The position numbers and the translations under genes were made by a program. A model generated the notes under the pieces. That model worked only from the letters and a program-made list of their open reading frames with translations. It ran no database searches and was not told the DNA's origin. 6,767 bases of DNA from Acidobacteriaceae bacterium (GTDB lineage: Bacteria > Acidobacteriota > Terriglobia > Terriglobales > Acidobacteriaceae), in NCBI GenBank assembly GCA_003135495.1, contig PLBX01000145.1:4748-11514 (forward strand), given 5' to 3'. Positions 1 through 5,862 of this stretch are shown here, in pieces (positions within the stretch are counted from its first letter, which is position 1; each line of letters starts with the position of its first letter).

Positions 1-71
1 CTGTGTTCCCTGTGGTTACGATCTAAAACCCTTACCACAGGGAACACAGGGGTTTCACAGAGAACACAGGG
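1..71. repeat. Inverted repeat plus a degenerate third copy
   Basis: Bases 1-16 (CTGTGTTCCCTGTGGT) are the exact reverse complement of 34-49, with a 17-base loop. A shorter related copy, CACAGAGAACACAGGG, lies at 56-71. It sits just past the stop codon of the minus-strand permease ending at 87, so the transcript could form a 16-bp hairpin there. No T-run follows on the minus strand inside the window, so a terminator role is not shown; the element may only mark the 3' end or be a dispersed intergenic repeat. The left edge may cut the element. Confidence 0.7.
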
Positions 72-86
72 AGTACCGCTAATTTG

Positions 87-1688
87 TCAGGGTGACTTGC
101 GGGCTTCTAGTGCGGCTTGCACACGGCTGTGTTTGCGGCTGTAGGTGAAGTAGACGACCATTCCGATCACTAGCCAGATGATCAGTCGCGCCCAGTTGAT
201 CCAGCCGAGTTTGTACATCATGTAGCCGTTGAAGATGATGCCCATGACTGGAACGAACGGCACCCACGGTGTGCGAAAGGGGCGCGGCTGGCCGGGATTC
301 GTATGCCGCAGAGCCATCACGGCGATGCAGACGATTACGAATGCCAGCAAGGTTCCTATGTTGACCATTTTCCCGATGTCGTCGATCGGAGTCAGGCTCC
401 CTACAATCGCAGCGAGCAGGCCGACCAGCATGGTGTTCTTCCACGGCGTGCGGAAGCGGGGGTGAACATCGGCAAAGAATTTTTTAGGAAGGAGGCCATC
501 ATTGGCCATGGAATACAACACGCGCGTCTGGCCGAGAAGCATGACTAGCATGACGCTGGTGAGGCCAGCTAGCGCTCCGAGCGTAATGATGTGAGAGGCG
601 CCGACCAGGCCGCGATCCATGAAGGCGCGGGCGATGGGGGCTTCGATGTTGACGTCTCTCCAAGGGACCATGCCGGTGAGAACGGCAGCGACTGCTATAT
701 ATAAAGCGGTGCAGATGAGCAGCGAAGCGATGATCCCGATGGGAAGATCGCGCTGCGGATTCTTTGCTTCCTGCGCGGTCGTGGAGACGGCATCGAATCC
801 GATATAGGCGAAGAAAATGTAGGCAGCTCCGGCGCCTATGCCTGAAAATCCGAAGGGCGCGAAACTGGCCCAGTCTGTTCCCCAGTTGACGGCGCTGACG
901 TAATGGAAGCCAAGTCCGATAACGAAAAGAACTACTGCAACTTTAATGGTGACGATGGTGGCGTTGAAGCGCGCGCTCTCTTTGATTCCGACGACGAGGA
1001 TTGCCGTGATGATAAGAGCAATAATGAAGGCGGGAACGTTGATCCCGATTTCGTATCCGAAGAGATGAGGCGCGCCCAGCAAGTCATGAGCTCTTTGCAA
1101 TAAGTCTGGCGATTGGGCTGCGAGTATGGCCGTTTTCTTTTCCAGAAAAGCCTGGGTTCCGGCTACCAGCGTGGGATCTGAGGCCTGCGCCATCTGGCGG
1201 GCTATGATGTCTTCGGCGGTGTGGAGGCCGGTCCAGTGATCGTAAGCAAGCCATAGCGGCATCTTGATATGAAAAATATTCAGCATCTCGATGAAGTGGT
1301 TCGACCAGCCAGAGGACACGGTGCTCGCCCCCATGGCATATTCGAGCGTGAGATCCCAACCAATAATCCAGGCGAAAATTTCGCCCAATGTGGCGTATGC
1401 GTAGGTGTAGGCGCTACCGGCGAGTGGAATCATGGCAGCAAATTCGGCGTAGCAGAGCGCGGCAAAAGCGCAACCTAAGCCGGAGAGCACAAAGGAAAGC
1501 ATCAAGCCTGGTCCAGCGTAATGCGCGCCCAGGCCAGAGAGGACGAAGATTCCAGCTCCTATCACCGCGCCCACGCCAAGAGCCGTTAACTGAAAAACGC
1601 CTAGGGTGCGTTCCAGGCTGTGGGAGCCAGTGTCGCGCGCTTCCTCAAGAAGTTGGTCAAGCGGCTTCTTTGCAAAGAGGTCGGTCAT
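87..1688 (-). CDS. APC-superfamily amino acid permease, cationic amino acid transporter (CAT) type
   Basis: A 533-residue inner-membrane transporter, probably moving amino acids into the cell by proton symport or exchange; the substrate cannot be read from sequence. The N-terminal cytoplasmic stretch of about 30 residues leads into TM1 with the unwound glycine motif GVGAVIGAGIFV (38-49), which binds the substrate backbone in this superfamily. The run FFAYIGFDAVSTTAQEAKNP (292-311) is the typical TM6/loop signature of CAT and YfnA-like proteins. About twelve hydrophobic segments are visible and the C-terminus is short and basic. A hydrophilic insertion at about 141-210 between early membrane segments is longer than usual. 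ATG start at 1688; AGGAGA at 1699-1704 gives a 10-base spacer. It lies 45 bp after the stop of the other permease on the same strand, so the two are probably cotranscribed. Family assignment is firm, substrate unknown. Confidence 0.93.
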   Translation of the reverse strand: MTDLFAKKPLDQLLEEARDTGSHSLERTLGVFQLTALGVGAVIGAGIFVLSGLGAHYAGPGLMLSFVLSGLGCAFAALCYAEFAAMIPLAGSAYTYAYATLGEIFAWIIGWDLTLEYAMGASTVSSGWSNHFIEMLNIFHIKMPLWLAYDHWTGLHTAEDIIARQMAQASDPTLVAGTQAFLEKKTAILAAQSPDLLQRAHDLLGAPHLFGYEIGINVPAFIIALIITAILVVGIKESARFNATIVTIKVAVVLFVIGLGFHYVSAVNWGTDWASFAPFGFSGIGAGAAYIFFAYIGFDAVSTTAQEAKNPQRDLPIGIIASLLICTALYIAVAAVLTGMVPWRDVNIEAPIARAFMDRGLVGASHIITLGALAGLTSVMLVMLLGQTRVLYSMANDGLLPKKFFADVHPRFRTPWKNTMLVGLLAAIVGSLTPIDDIGKMVNIGTLLAFVIVCIAVMALRHTNPGQPRPFRTPWVPFVPVMGIIFNGYMMYKLGWINWARLIIWLVIGMVVYFTYSRKHSRVQAALEARKSP

Positions 1689-1698
1689 CCGTAGATTC

Positions 1699-1704
1699 TC
1701 TCCT
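1699..1704 (-). promoter_or_regulatory. Ribosome binding site of the CAT-type permease
   Basis: On the minus strand AGGAGA stands 10 bases before the ATG at 1688. It lies inside the 45-bp gap after the preceding permease gene, which fits re-initiation on a shared transcript. It supports the ATG at 1688. Confidence 0.6.
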
Positions 1705-1733
1705 GATATTTAATCCGATACTAAAACAGTTCG

Positions 1734-3305
1734 CTAAACCGAAGTAGTCTGAGCTCGCTGCCGCCAGATGTAATAAACAGGAATGCCAAGCAGCACGATG
1801 AAAAGTCCCGGCCATGTGAATTGCGGTTTGTAGCGTAACAGTACGATGTCGATAAACAAAGCCATCACAATATAGATGGCCGGCAAAATTGGGTATCCAA
1901 CCGCCTTATAAGGACGTTCGGCTTCGGGATGGGTGCGACGCAAAACGAATAGTCCGACGATGGTAAGAACGTAAAACACGAGCACGGCAAAAATAATGTA
2001 GTCGAGAAGTTGGCCGTAGCTGCCTGAGATACAGAGAACGCAAGTCCAGACCATTTGCACCATCAGTGAAACGGCGGGCGTTTTATAAGTGGGATGAAGC
2101 CTGGCGACGCTGCGAAAGAAGAGGCCGTCTTTGGCCATGGCGTAGTAGACGCGGGCTCCGGAGAGAATCAAGCCGTTGCAGCAGCCAAAACCGGAAATCA
2201 TGATGGCAACGGCCATCAGCGCTCCGCCAGCGGAGCCGAACATTTGCGTCATGACGGCGGTGGCGACGCGGTCTTCGCGAGCGTATTGAATGCCACGTTC
2301 GAGTAGCGTTGTTCCGGTAGGACTGCCAATCAACGGAAGCGCGCTCAGATAAATAAAGTTGCAGCCGATATAAAGCGCGATCACCACGCCGGTGCCAAGT
2401 GCCAGCGATAAAGGAAGGTTGCGGCTGGGATTTTTAACTTCTCCGGCGGTGAAGGTGACGTTGTTCCAGGCGTCGGCGGAGAATAGCGAACCGACTTGAG
2501 CGATTGCCAGCACGGTGAGGGTGGAGACGAGTACCGATGCTCCGGAGCCTCCGCTGACATCGTGCAGAGCGCCTAGTCCCGCATTTTTCCAAAAGTTTGC
2601 GCCGAAATTCGCGGCCAGGGCTTGCGCGTTGCGGCCGAGGAAAATCCCAAAGAGGATCAGGCCGAGCAAGGCGGATACTTTTGCGGTGGTGAAAACATTC
2701 TGGATTAACGCGCCTGTCTTTACGCCGAAGATATTAATGATTGAGAGCGCGATGACTACGAGCATGGCGACGAAATTCTGCGTATTGAGACCAACATCCA
2801 TGCCACCGAGGAGCATGGGGCCGACGGCAAACTTCGGGACTTTCGCAATGTGGACGATCCAGTTGCTGGAGGAAATTGCGGGCCAGAAAATTCCGAGGAA
2901 CTTGCCGAAGGCTACGCCGACGGCGGCGATGGTTCCGGTCTGAATCACGAGAAAGAGTGTCCAGCCGTAGAGGAAACCCCACAAAGGCCCGAGCGATTCG
3001 CGCAGATAGACATATTGGCCGCCGGCTCGCGGCATCATGGCTGCAAGTTCGCCGTAAGTCAGAGCGCCAACAATAGTAAGGAAGCCAGTAACCAGCCACG
3101 CGCCAATCAGCAACGCCGGAGACGCGACTTCGCGCGAAATTTCGGCGGACACAATAAAGATGCCGGAACCGATCATCGAGCCCATGACCAGCATGGTGGC
3201 GCTGGTGAGGCCCAGACCTTTGACCAGTTCTTTATCCTGGTGGGTGTGCCGCTCCCAATCGCTCAGGCGCGAAGCTGGAACTGGTGGTTGAACGTTCGTG
3301 GTCAC
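1734..3305 (-). CDS. APC-superfamily amino acid permease, LAT/SteT-like
   Basis: A 523-residue polytopic inner-membrane protein of the amino acid-polyamine-organocation superfamily. TM1 carries MGSMIGSGIFIV (41-52), the glycine-rich substrate motif. The segment SADAWNNVTFTAGEVKNP (276-293) matches the TM6-loop signature of the L-type transporter/SteT group (DGWN..., then EVKNP), so neutral amino acid exchange is the likeliest role, though substrate cannot be proved. About twelve hydrophobic segments run to the C-terminus. The start is GTG: the minus-strand codon at 3305-3303 reads GTG, preceded by GGGAGG with only three bases between, a tight spacing. No better in-frame start lies upstream, and the next methionine would cut TM1. 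It is probably the first gene of a two-permease unit with the CAT-type gene 45 bp downstream. The two proteins belong to different APC families, so this is not a recent duplication. Confidence 0.92.
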   Translation of the reverse strand: MTTNVQPPVPASRLSDWERHTHQDKELVKGLGLTSATMLVMGSMIGSGIFIVSAEISREVASPALLIGAWLVTGFLTIVGALTYGELAAMMPRAGGQYVYLRESLGPLWGFLYGWTLFLVIQTGTIAAVGVAFGKFLGIFWPAISSSNWIVHIAKVPKFAVGPMLLGGMDVGLNTQNFVAMLVVIALSIINIFGVKTGALIQNVFTTAKVSALLGLILFGIFLGRNAQALAANFGANFWKNAGLGALHDVSGGSGASVLVSTLTVLAIAQVGSLFSADAWNNVTFTAGEVKNPSRNLPLSLALGTGVVIALYIGCNFIYLSALPLIGSPTGTTLLERGIQYAREDRVATAVMTQMFGSAGGALMAVAIMISGFGCCNGLILSGARVYYAMAKDGLFFRSVARLHPTYKTPAVSLMVQMVWTCVLCISGSYGQLLDYIIFAVLVFYVLTIVGLFVLRRTHPEAERPYKAVGYPILPAIYIVMALFIDIVLLRYKPQFTWPGLFIVLLGIPVYYIWRQRAQTTSV

Positions 3306-3334
3306 GAACCTCCCAAATAGCTCAATATTTTTTT

Positions 3335-3410
3335 GTAGAGACGGGGCTTGCCCCGGCTCCGCCTGCGTCTCGCAATGGGCTGCTTGAGACGCGGCAAGCC
3401 GCGTCTCTAC
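3335..3410. repeat. Compound palindromic repeat (two self-complementary units in inverted order)
   Basis: The left arm 3335-3355 starts GTAGAGACG and contains GGGGC-TT-GCCCC. The right arm 3390-3410 is its reverse complement except for two positions, and contains GCGGC-AA-GCCGC. The two differences fall on bases that pair with each other inside each small palindrome, so each unit keeps its own stem. The arms can also pair together over 19 of 21 positions around a central stretch of about 34 bases. The element fills most of the 111-bp gap between thiE and the permease. Neither strand has a T-run after the stem (the minus strand has seven A), so it is not a standard terminator. A third copy lies at 5781-5805. 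Confidence 0.8.
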
Positions 3411-3416
3411 AGAACT

Positions 3417-4031
3417 TTACCGCAGAAGCGCCAAGAATTCTTCTGCTGATTTGCGGGGAGAGGGTAACAAGTCGGATATCACCGCAACAGAGTCGGCTCC
3501 GGCTTCGATGACCGAACGCGCGTTGGCGCGGGTGATGCCGCCGATGGCGACCAGCGGCTTGCGCGTCAGTTCCCTGACGCGGCGCAGGCCCTCGAGTCCA
3601 ACGATCGGATCAGGATTCACTTTGCTGCCGGTTGCAAAAATTGGACCGATGGCAAGATAGTCGGCCGAAGTTTTGTCGGCCTCGGCAAGTTGTGCGGAAT
3701 TGTGCGTCGAAACTCCCAGGCAGCGCTTCATCCCGATGATGGGCCTCGCAGAATCAGGCGAGAGATCATCCTGCCCGATATGCAAGCCATCAAACTCAGC
3801 TGCTACGCAGAGGTCGGCGCGATCATTCATGATGAGTTTGACCCCGTGGCCAAGTCGCGCGCGCAATTCCCGGGCGTGCAGCAACATTTCGCGGCCGTTG
3901 CCTGACTTGTTGCGATATTGCAGAAAGGTGATGCCCGCAGCCAGGAGTTCCTCGGCGGCGGCGAACAGGCTTTTATCATCGGTAAGACAGCCGGGGTCGA
4001 GAATCGGATAGAGTCGAGGAAGTTTCAACAT
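3417..4031 (-). CDS. thiE: Thiamine phosphate synthase (ThiE)
   Basis: A cytoplasmic TIM-barrel enzyme that joins HMP-pyrophosphate and thiazole phosphate to make thiamine monophosphate. From the ATG at 4031 it has 204 residues, close to the family's usual 205-220. Family signatures in order (numbered from this start): LQYRNKS (37-43, the pyrophosphate-side strand, usually LRxK), NDR (69-71), GLHIGQDDL (82-90), DYLAIGPIFATGSK (124-137) and the phosphate-binding VAIGGI (161-166) with GADSVAVIS near the end. An in-frame ATG at 4073 would add 14 residues lacking family similarity. Neither start has a clear Shine-Dalgarno. A weak promoter-like pair on the minus strand (TTGTTA at 4078-4073, TAATTT at 4054-4049) would place the transcript start just before 4031 and favour the shorter form. 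No other thi gene and no recognisable THI-box (TPP riboswitch) is next to it. It is divergent from the pilin gene. Confidence 0.9.
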   Translation of the reverse strand: MLKLPRLYPILDPGCLTDDKSLFAAAEELLAAGITFLQYRNKSGNGREMLLHARELRARLGHGVKLIMNDRADLCVAAEFDGLHIGQDDLSPDSARPIIGMKRCLGVSTHNSAQLAEADKTSADYLAIGPIFATGSKVNPDPIVGLEGLRRVRELTRKPLVAIGGITRANARSVIEAGADSVAVISDLLPSPRKSAEEFLALLR

Positions 4032-4109
4032 GGTTTGATTTGTTCTATAAATTACTTTGCTTGTGCCTTGCATAACAATTTACCGCATCTTCGCAGAACG
4101 CTTGTCGAT

Positions 4110-4131
4110 GGCGTGTTGTCGGCGTGTTCTC
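4110..4131. repeat. 11-bp tandem direct repeat
   Basis: GGCGTGTTGTC at 4110-4120 is followed at once by GGCGTGTTCTC at 4121-4131, one mismatch in eleven. It lies in the 187-bp spacer between the divergent thiE and pilin genes, 50 bp upstream of the pilin -35 box. Two sites one helical turn apart could bind a regulator on one DNA face, but this is only a possibility. Confidence 0.5.
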
Positions 4132-4180
4132 GCGGGATCGAATCTTCCTCAAGCGGTGGAAAAGTTAGTGATTACAGTCA

Positions 4181-4209
4181 TTGACAATCACTGCAACAGT
4201 GGGCATTAT
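4181..4209 (+). promoter_or_regulatory. Sigma-70-type promoter of the Flp pilin gene with overlapping dyads
   Basis: A consensus -35 box TTGACA (4181-4186) is followed after 17 bases by CATTAT (4204-4209), four of six matches to TATAAT. This would start transcription near 4216 and give a leader of about 45 bases. Two dyads overlap it: AGTGATT (4167-4173) with AATCACT (4186-4192), spanning the -35 box, and CACTG (4189-4193) with CAGTG (4197-4201), inside the -35/-10 spacer. Such placement suits a repressor operator. Confidence 0.55.
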
Positions 4210-4227
4210 TACGTACACAAGTTTTCA

Positions 4228-4256
4228 CCGGCGCTTACCGCCGGATCCCCCGGAGG
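4228..4256 (+). promoter_or_regulatory. Leader hairpin and strong ribosome binding site of the pilin gene
   Basis: CCGGCG (4228-4233) and CGCCGG (4239-4244) form a 6-bp GC-only stem with a five-base loop. Twelve bases after its 3' end is the end of GGAGG (4252-4256), followed by four bases and the ATG at 4261. The ribosome site fixes the pilin start and excludes the long upstream extension of the same frame. The stem may protect the 5' end of the message or keep the ribosome site open. Confidence 0.6.
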
Positions 4257-4260
4257 ATTT

Positions 4261-4425
4261 ATGGTTCAGATGTTTCTCAATCTTTGCAATGGCGAAGAAG
4301 GACAAGACATCGCCGAGTACGCTGTGATGCTTGCCGTCATTTTAGTACTGGTGATTGGCACGGTACGTCTGATCGGCGGCAATGCCAACAACGCATTTTC
4401 GAGTGTTGCCAATTCCCTGCAGTAG
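4261..4425 (+). CDS. flp: Flp/Fap-type (type IVb) pilin
   Basis: A 54-residue prepilin for Flp/Tad pili. It has a short leader ending in Gly14, then QDIAEYAVMLAVILVLVIG, the single hydrophobic helix that packs the pilus core. The expected cleavage by a TadV/CpaA-type prepilin peptidase is between Gly14 and Gln15, which puts Glu at +5 and Tyr at +6, the conserved pair of Flp pilins. After the helix comes a short Asn- and Ser-rich tail (GGNANNAFSSVANSLQ), as in other Flp subunits. The start is set by GGAGG four bases upstream; the same frame runs open further 5' but that part lies in the promoter region. No tad/cpa assembly genes are adjacent, so the secretion machinery must be elsewhere. Its 3' end carries a possible promoter for the aromatic leader downstream. 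Confidence 0.9.
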   Translation: MVQMFLNLCNGEEGQDIAEYAVMLAVILVLVIGTVRLIGGNANNAFSSVANSLQ

Positions 4426-4435
4426 TAGTTAATAT
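4406..4435 (+). promoter_or_regulatory. Possible promoter for the DAHP synthase leader
   Basis: TTGCCA (4406-4411, five of six to TTGACA), an 18-base spacer, then TAATAT (4430-4435, four of six). It overlaps the 3' end of the pilin gene and would start RNA near 4442, about 33 bases before the leader peptide ATG. A promoter must lie upstream of the terminator at 4594, because only about 30 bases separate that terminator from the synthase ATG. Read-through from the pilin promoter is the alternative. Confidence 0.3.
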
Positions 4436-4474
4436 CGGCCTCGCGCATGCGGCCGGCGATCCATCGCAAATCTT

Positions 4475-4567
4475 ATGACACGATTTAGCAACTTCCGCCC
4501 ATTTAGCCGCTACTGGTTTACGCTAGCGGCGGAGGTGCAGAATCGGAGCGAGTTAGCAGCAGAATAA
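4475..4567 (+). CDS. Aromatic-rich leader peptide of the DAHP synthase gene
   Basis: A 30-codon ORF, ATG at 4475 and TAA at 4565-4567. It begins MTRFSNFRPFSRYWF; the aromatic residues fall at 4, 7, 10, 13, 14 and 15 (four Phe, one Tyr, one Trp), and none occurs in the second half. A peptide this rich in the end products of the pathway, placed before the first enzyme of aromatic amino acid synthesis and before a terminator hairpin, is what a ribosome-mediated attenuator needs: low charged tRNA would stall the ribosome at codons 10-15 (4502-4519). These codons overlap the 5' arm of the first hairpin (4506-4512). No good Shine-Dalgarno is visible before the ATG, which is the weak point. The peptide itself probably has no other function. 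Found by direct translation; the role is inferred from layout. Confidence 0.7.
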   Translation: MTRFSNFRPFSRYWFTLAAEVQNRSELAAE

Positions 4568-4623
4568 AAGAAAGACAGCTCAAAGATTCCACCAAAGCCG
4601 CGAGAGAATCGCGGCTTTTGCTT
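4502..4623 (+). promoter_or_regulatory. Transcription attenuator with alternative RNA folds
   Basis: Segment 1 (4506-4512, GCCGCTA) pairs perfectly with segment 2 (4524-4530, TAGCGGC). Segment 3 (4594-4603) pairs with segment 4 (4609-4618) to make the terminator. Segment 2 can instead pair with segment 3: 4526-4530 with 4597-4601 (5 bp) and 4534-4537 with 4590-4593 (4 bp), separated by a symmetric 3x3 internal loop. The folds exclude each other. A ribosome held at Phe10 or Tyr13 would cover segment 1, leave segment 2 free to form the antiterminator and let transcription continue into the synthase gene. Without a stall, 1:2 forms and the terminator follows. Confidence 0.7.
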
Positions 4624-4626
4624 TTG
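4594..4626 (+). terminator. Rho-independent terminator (attenuator hairpin)
   Basis: AAAGCCGCGA (4594-4603), loop GAGAA, then TCGCGGCTTT (4609-4618): a perfect 10-bp stem followed by TTTT-G-CTTTT when the last stem bases are counted. The U-run is interrupted by GC but the stem is strong. It ends about 30 bases before the DAHP synthase ATG, too close for a promoter to fit between, so it must act on transcripts that reach the synthase gene. It could also end pilin transcripts. Confidence 0.8.
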
Positions 4627-4652
4627 GAGCGTAAACAAGAAAGGTAATTGCC

Positions 4653-5675
4653 ATGATTGTGAACATGTCCGACACCGCTACTTCCGAGCAGATTGAGCAC
4701 ATTATTCAACGAATCCGCGAAGCTGGATTTCAACCACACGTCACGCGCGGCACGGAGCGGACCATTGTTGCGGCGGTGGGCAGCGGCGGGCGGCGGCACG
4801 AAATTGAGGCGCTTTCGGTGGCTCCGGGCGTGGACAATGTCGTGGCCATCGCGCAACCCTTCAAACTTGTCAGTCGCCAGACCAGGCCGCAAGCTTCGGT
4901 GATTGATGTTGGCGGCATAAAGATTGGCGGACCCGACGTGGTGGTGATTGCCGGCCCCTGTTCGGTGGAATCGCGCGAGCAATTGCTGGAGACGGCGCGA
5001 GGTGTAAAGAAAGCGGGAGCGACGATGCTGCGTGGCGGAGCCTATAAGCCGCGAACCTCACCGTATGAGTTTCAAGGCTTGGGAATTGAGGCGCTGAAGA
5101 TTTTGCGCGAAGCCCGCGAACTCACCGGGCTTCCCGTAGTGACCGAGGTGATGAGCACGGAAGACGTGGACTTGATCTGTGAGTACGCGGATATGCTGCA
5201 GGTGGGAGCGCGCAACATGCAGAATTTCGCGCTCCTGCGAAGATTGGCGACGATCAAGAAGCCGATCCTGCTCAAACGCGGGCCCTCGTCGTCGGTGAAA
5301 GAGTGGCTGCTGGCAGCGGAGTATTTGCTGTCCGGCGGAAACGATCAAGTCGCTTTGTGCGAGCGCGGGATCAAGACGTTCGAAACTGGCACCCGCAATA
5401 CTTTTGATCTGGCCGCGATCGCGCTCGCGAAGGAACTTTCGCACTTGCCGGTGGTGGCCGATCCTTCGCATGGAACGGGCAAGCAAAGTTTGATTGGACC
5501 GGTATCGCGGGCGGCGATTGCGGTGGGAGCCGATGCCCTTATCGTTGAAGTGCACCCCTGCCCGGAGCGTGCGCTTTCGGACGGGCCGCAGTCGCTCGAC
5601 TTGCCGCAATTCGAGCGCGTGATGAAGGGGTTAAGTATGCCCTTACGGCCGGTGCTGGCTCCGGCGTATGCTTAG
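4653..5675 (+). CDS. aroF: 3-deoxy-7-phosphoheptulonate (DAHP) synthase, type I-beta with N-terminal regulatory domain
   Basis: A cytoplasmic 340-residue enzyme that condenses phosphoenolpyruvate and erythrose 4-phosphate to DAHP, the first step of the shikimate pathway to Phe, Tyr and Trp. Residues about 1-70 form a ferredoxin-like regulatory domain as in the Thermotoga maritima enzyme, where it mediates Tyr/Phe inhibition; the catalytic TIM barrel follows. Metal ligands of that enzyme are all present: Cys103 (AGPCSVES), His273 (DPSHGTGK), Glu299 (ALIVEVH) and Asp310 (SDGPQS), each offset by one from the T. maritima numbering. PEP-site motifs [11 protein letters not shown] (128-138), QVGARNMQN (183-191) and LLKRG (206-210) are intact. 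Length equals the family norm. Start ATG at 4653 with AAGG (4641-4644) eight bases upstream; Met5 is a less likely alternative. Preceded by the aromatic leader peptide and attenuator. The symbol aroF is the common one for this family; no clear terminator follows. Confidence 0.95.
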   Translation: MIVNMSDTATSEQIEHIIQRIREAGFQPHVTRGTERTIVAAVGSGGRRHEIEALSVAPGVDNVVAIAQPFKLVSRQTRPQASVIDVGGIKIGGPDVVVIAGPCSVESREQLLETARGVKKAGATMLRGGAYKPRTSPYEFQGLGIEALKILREARELTGLPVVTEVMSTEDVDLICEYADMLQVGARNMQNFALLRRLATIKKPILLKRGPSSSVKEWLLAAEYLLSGGNDQVALCERGIKTFETGTRNTFDLAAIALAKELSHLPVVADPSHGTGKQSLIGPVSRAAIAVGADALIVEVHPCPERALSDGPQSLDLPQFERVMKGLSMPLRPVLAPAYA

Positions 5676-5780
5676 TCCTTCTTTGTATTTGTGGGCTGGC
5701 GTTGTAGGGTCGACTGGCCCCTCTCATCCGGTTTAAGTCTCCGCAGTGTGTTTTAAATTATCCGGTTGCCTAGCGCTTTT

Positions 5781-5840
5781 GAGACGGGGCAAGCCCCGTC
5801 TCTACACGATGGGCTTTTAGACGGGAACGGCCCGTTTCCG
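5781..5840. repeat. Palindromic repeat module, third copy of the GTAGAGACG family
   Basis: Bases 5781-5802 are a near-perfect palindrome, GAGACGGGGC, AA, GCCCCGTCTC. The 21 bases 5785-5805 equal the reverse complement of 3335-3355 exactly. Further right, ACGGG (5821-5825) and CCCGT (5831-5835) form another small stem. Position after the synthase gene suggests a 3'-end hairpin, but no T-run follows, so termination is not shown. Confidence 0.7.
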
Positions 5841-5862
5841 CGCGATATAAGGGTGACAAATT

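Noticed and set aside
3335..3410. Rho-independent terminator for thiE
   Set aside because: Strong stem, but followed on the minus strand by an A-run rather than a T-run, and the same unit recurs elsewhere as a repeat.
4057..4260. Extension of the pilin frame 68 codons upstream, starting at an ATG at 4057
   Set aside because: The extension covers a consensus promoter and a leader hairpin, has no similarity to pilins, and a strong GGAGG sits four bases before the ATG at 4261.
4074..4260. TPP riboswitch for thiE
   Set aside because: No CUGAGA-type THI-box core was found on the minus strand upstream of either possible start.
4447..4488. 13-codon ORF (ATG at 4447) as the leader peptide
   Set aside because: It has a single aromatic residue, no ribosome site and ends before the hairpins; the ORF at 4475 fits the attenuator far better.
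4502..4618. T-box riboswitch upstream of the DAHP synthase
   Set aside because: No T-box sequence (GGGTGGNACCGCG type) and no long specifier stem; the aromatic-rich ORF points to ribosome-mediated attenuation instead.
4518..5609. Long minus-strand frames (154 and 183 codons) opposite the DAHP synthase gene
   Set aside because: They are antisense shadows of a well-supported gene, rich in Arg and His, with no family resemblance.
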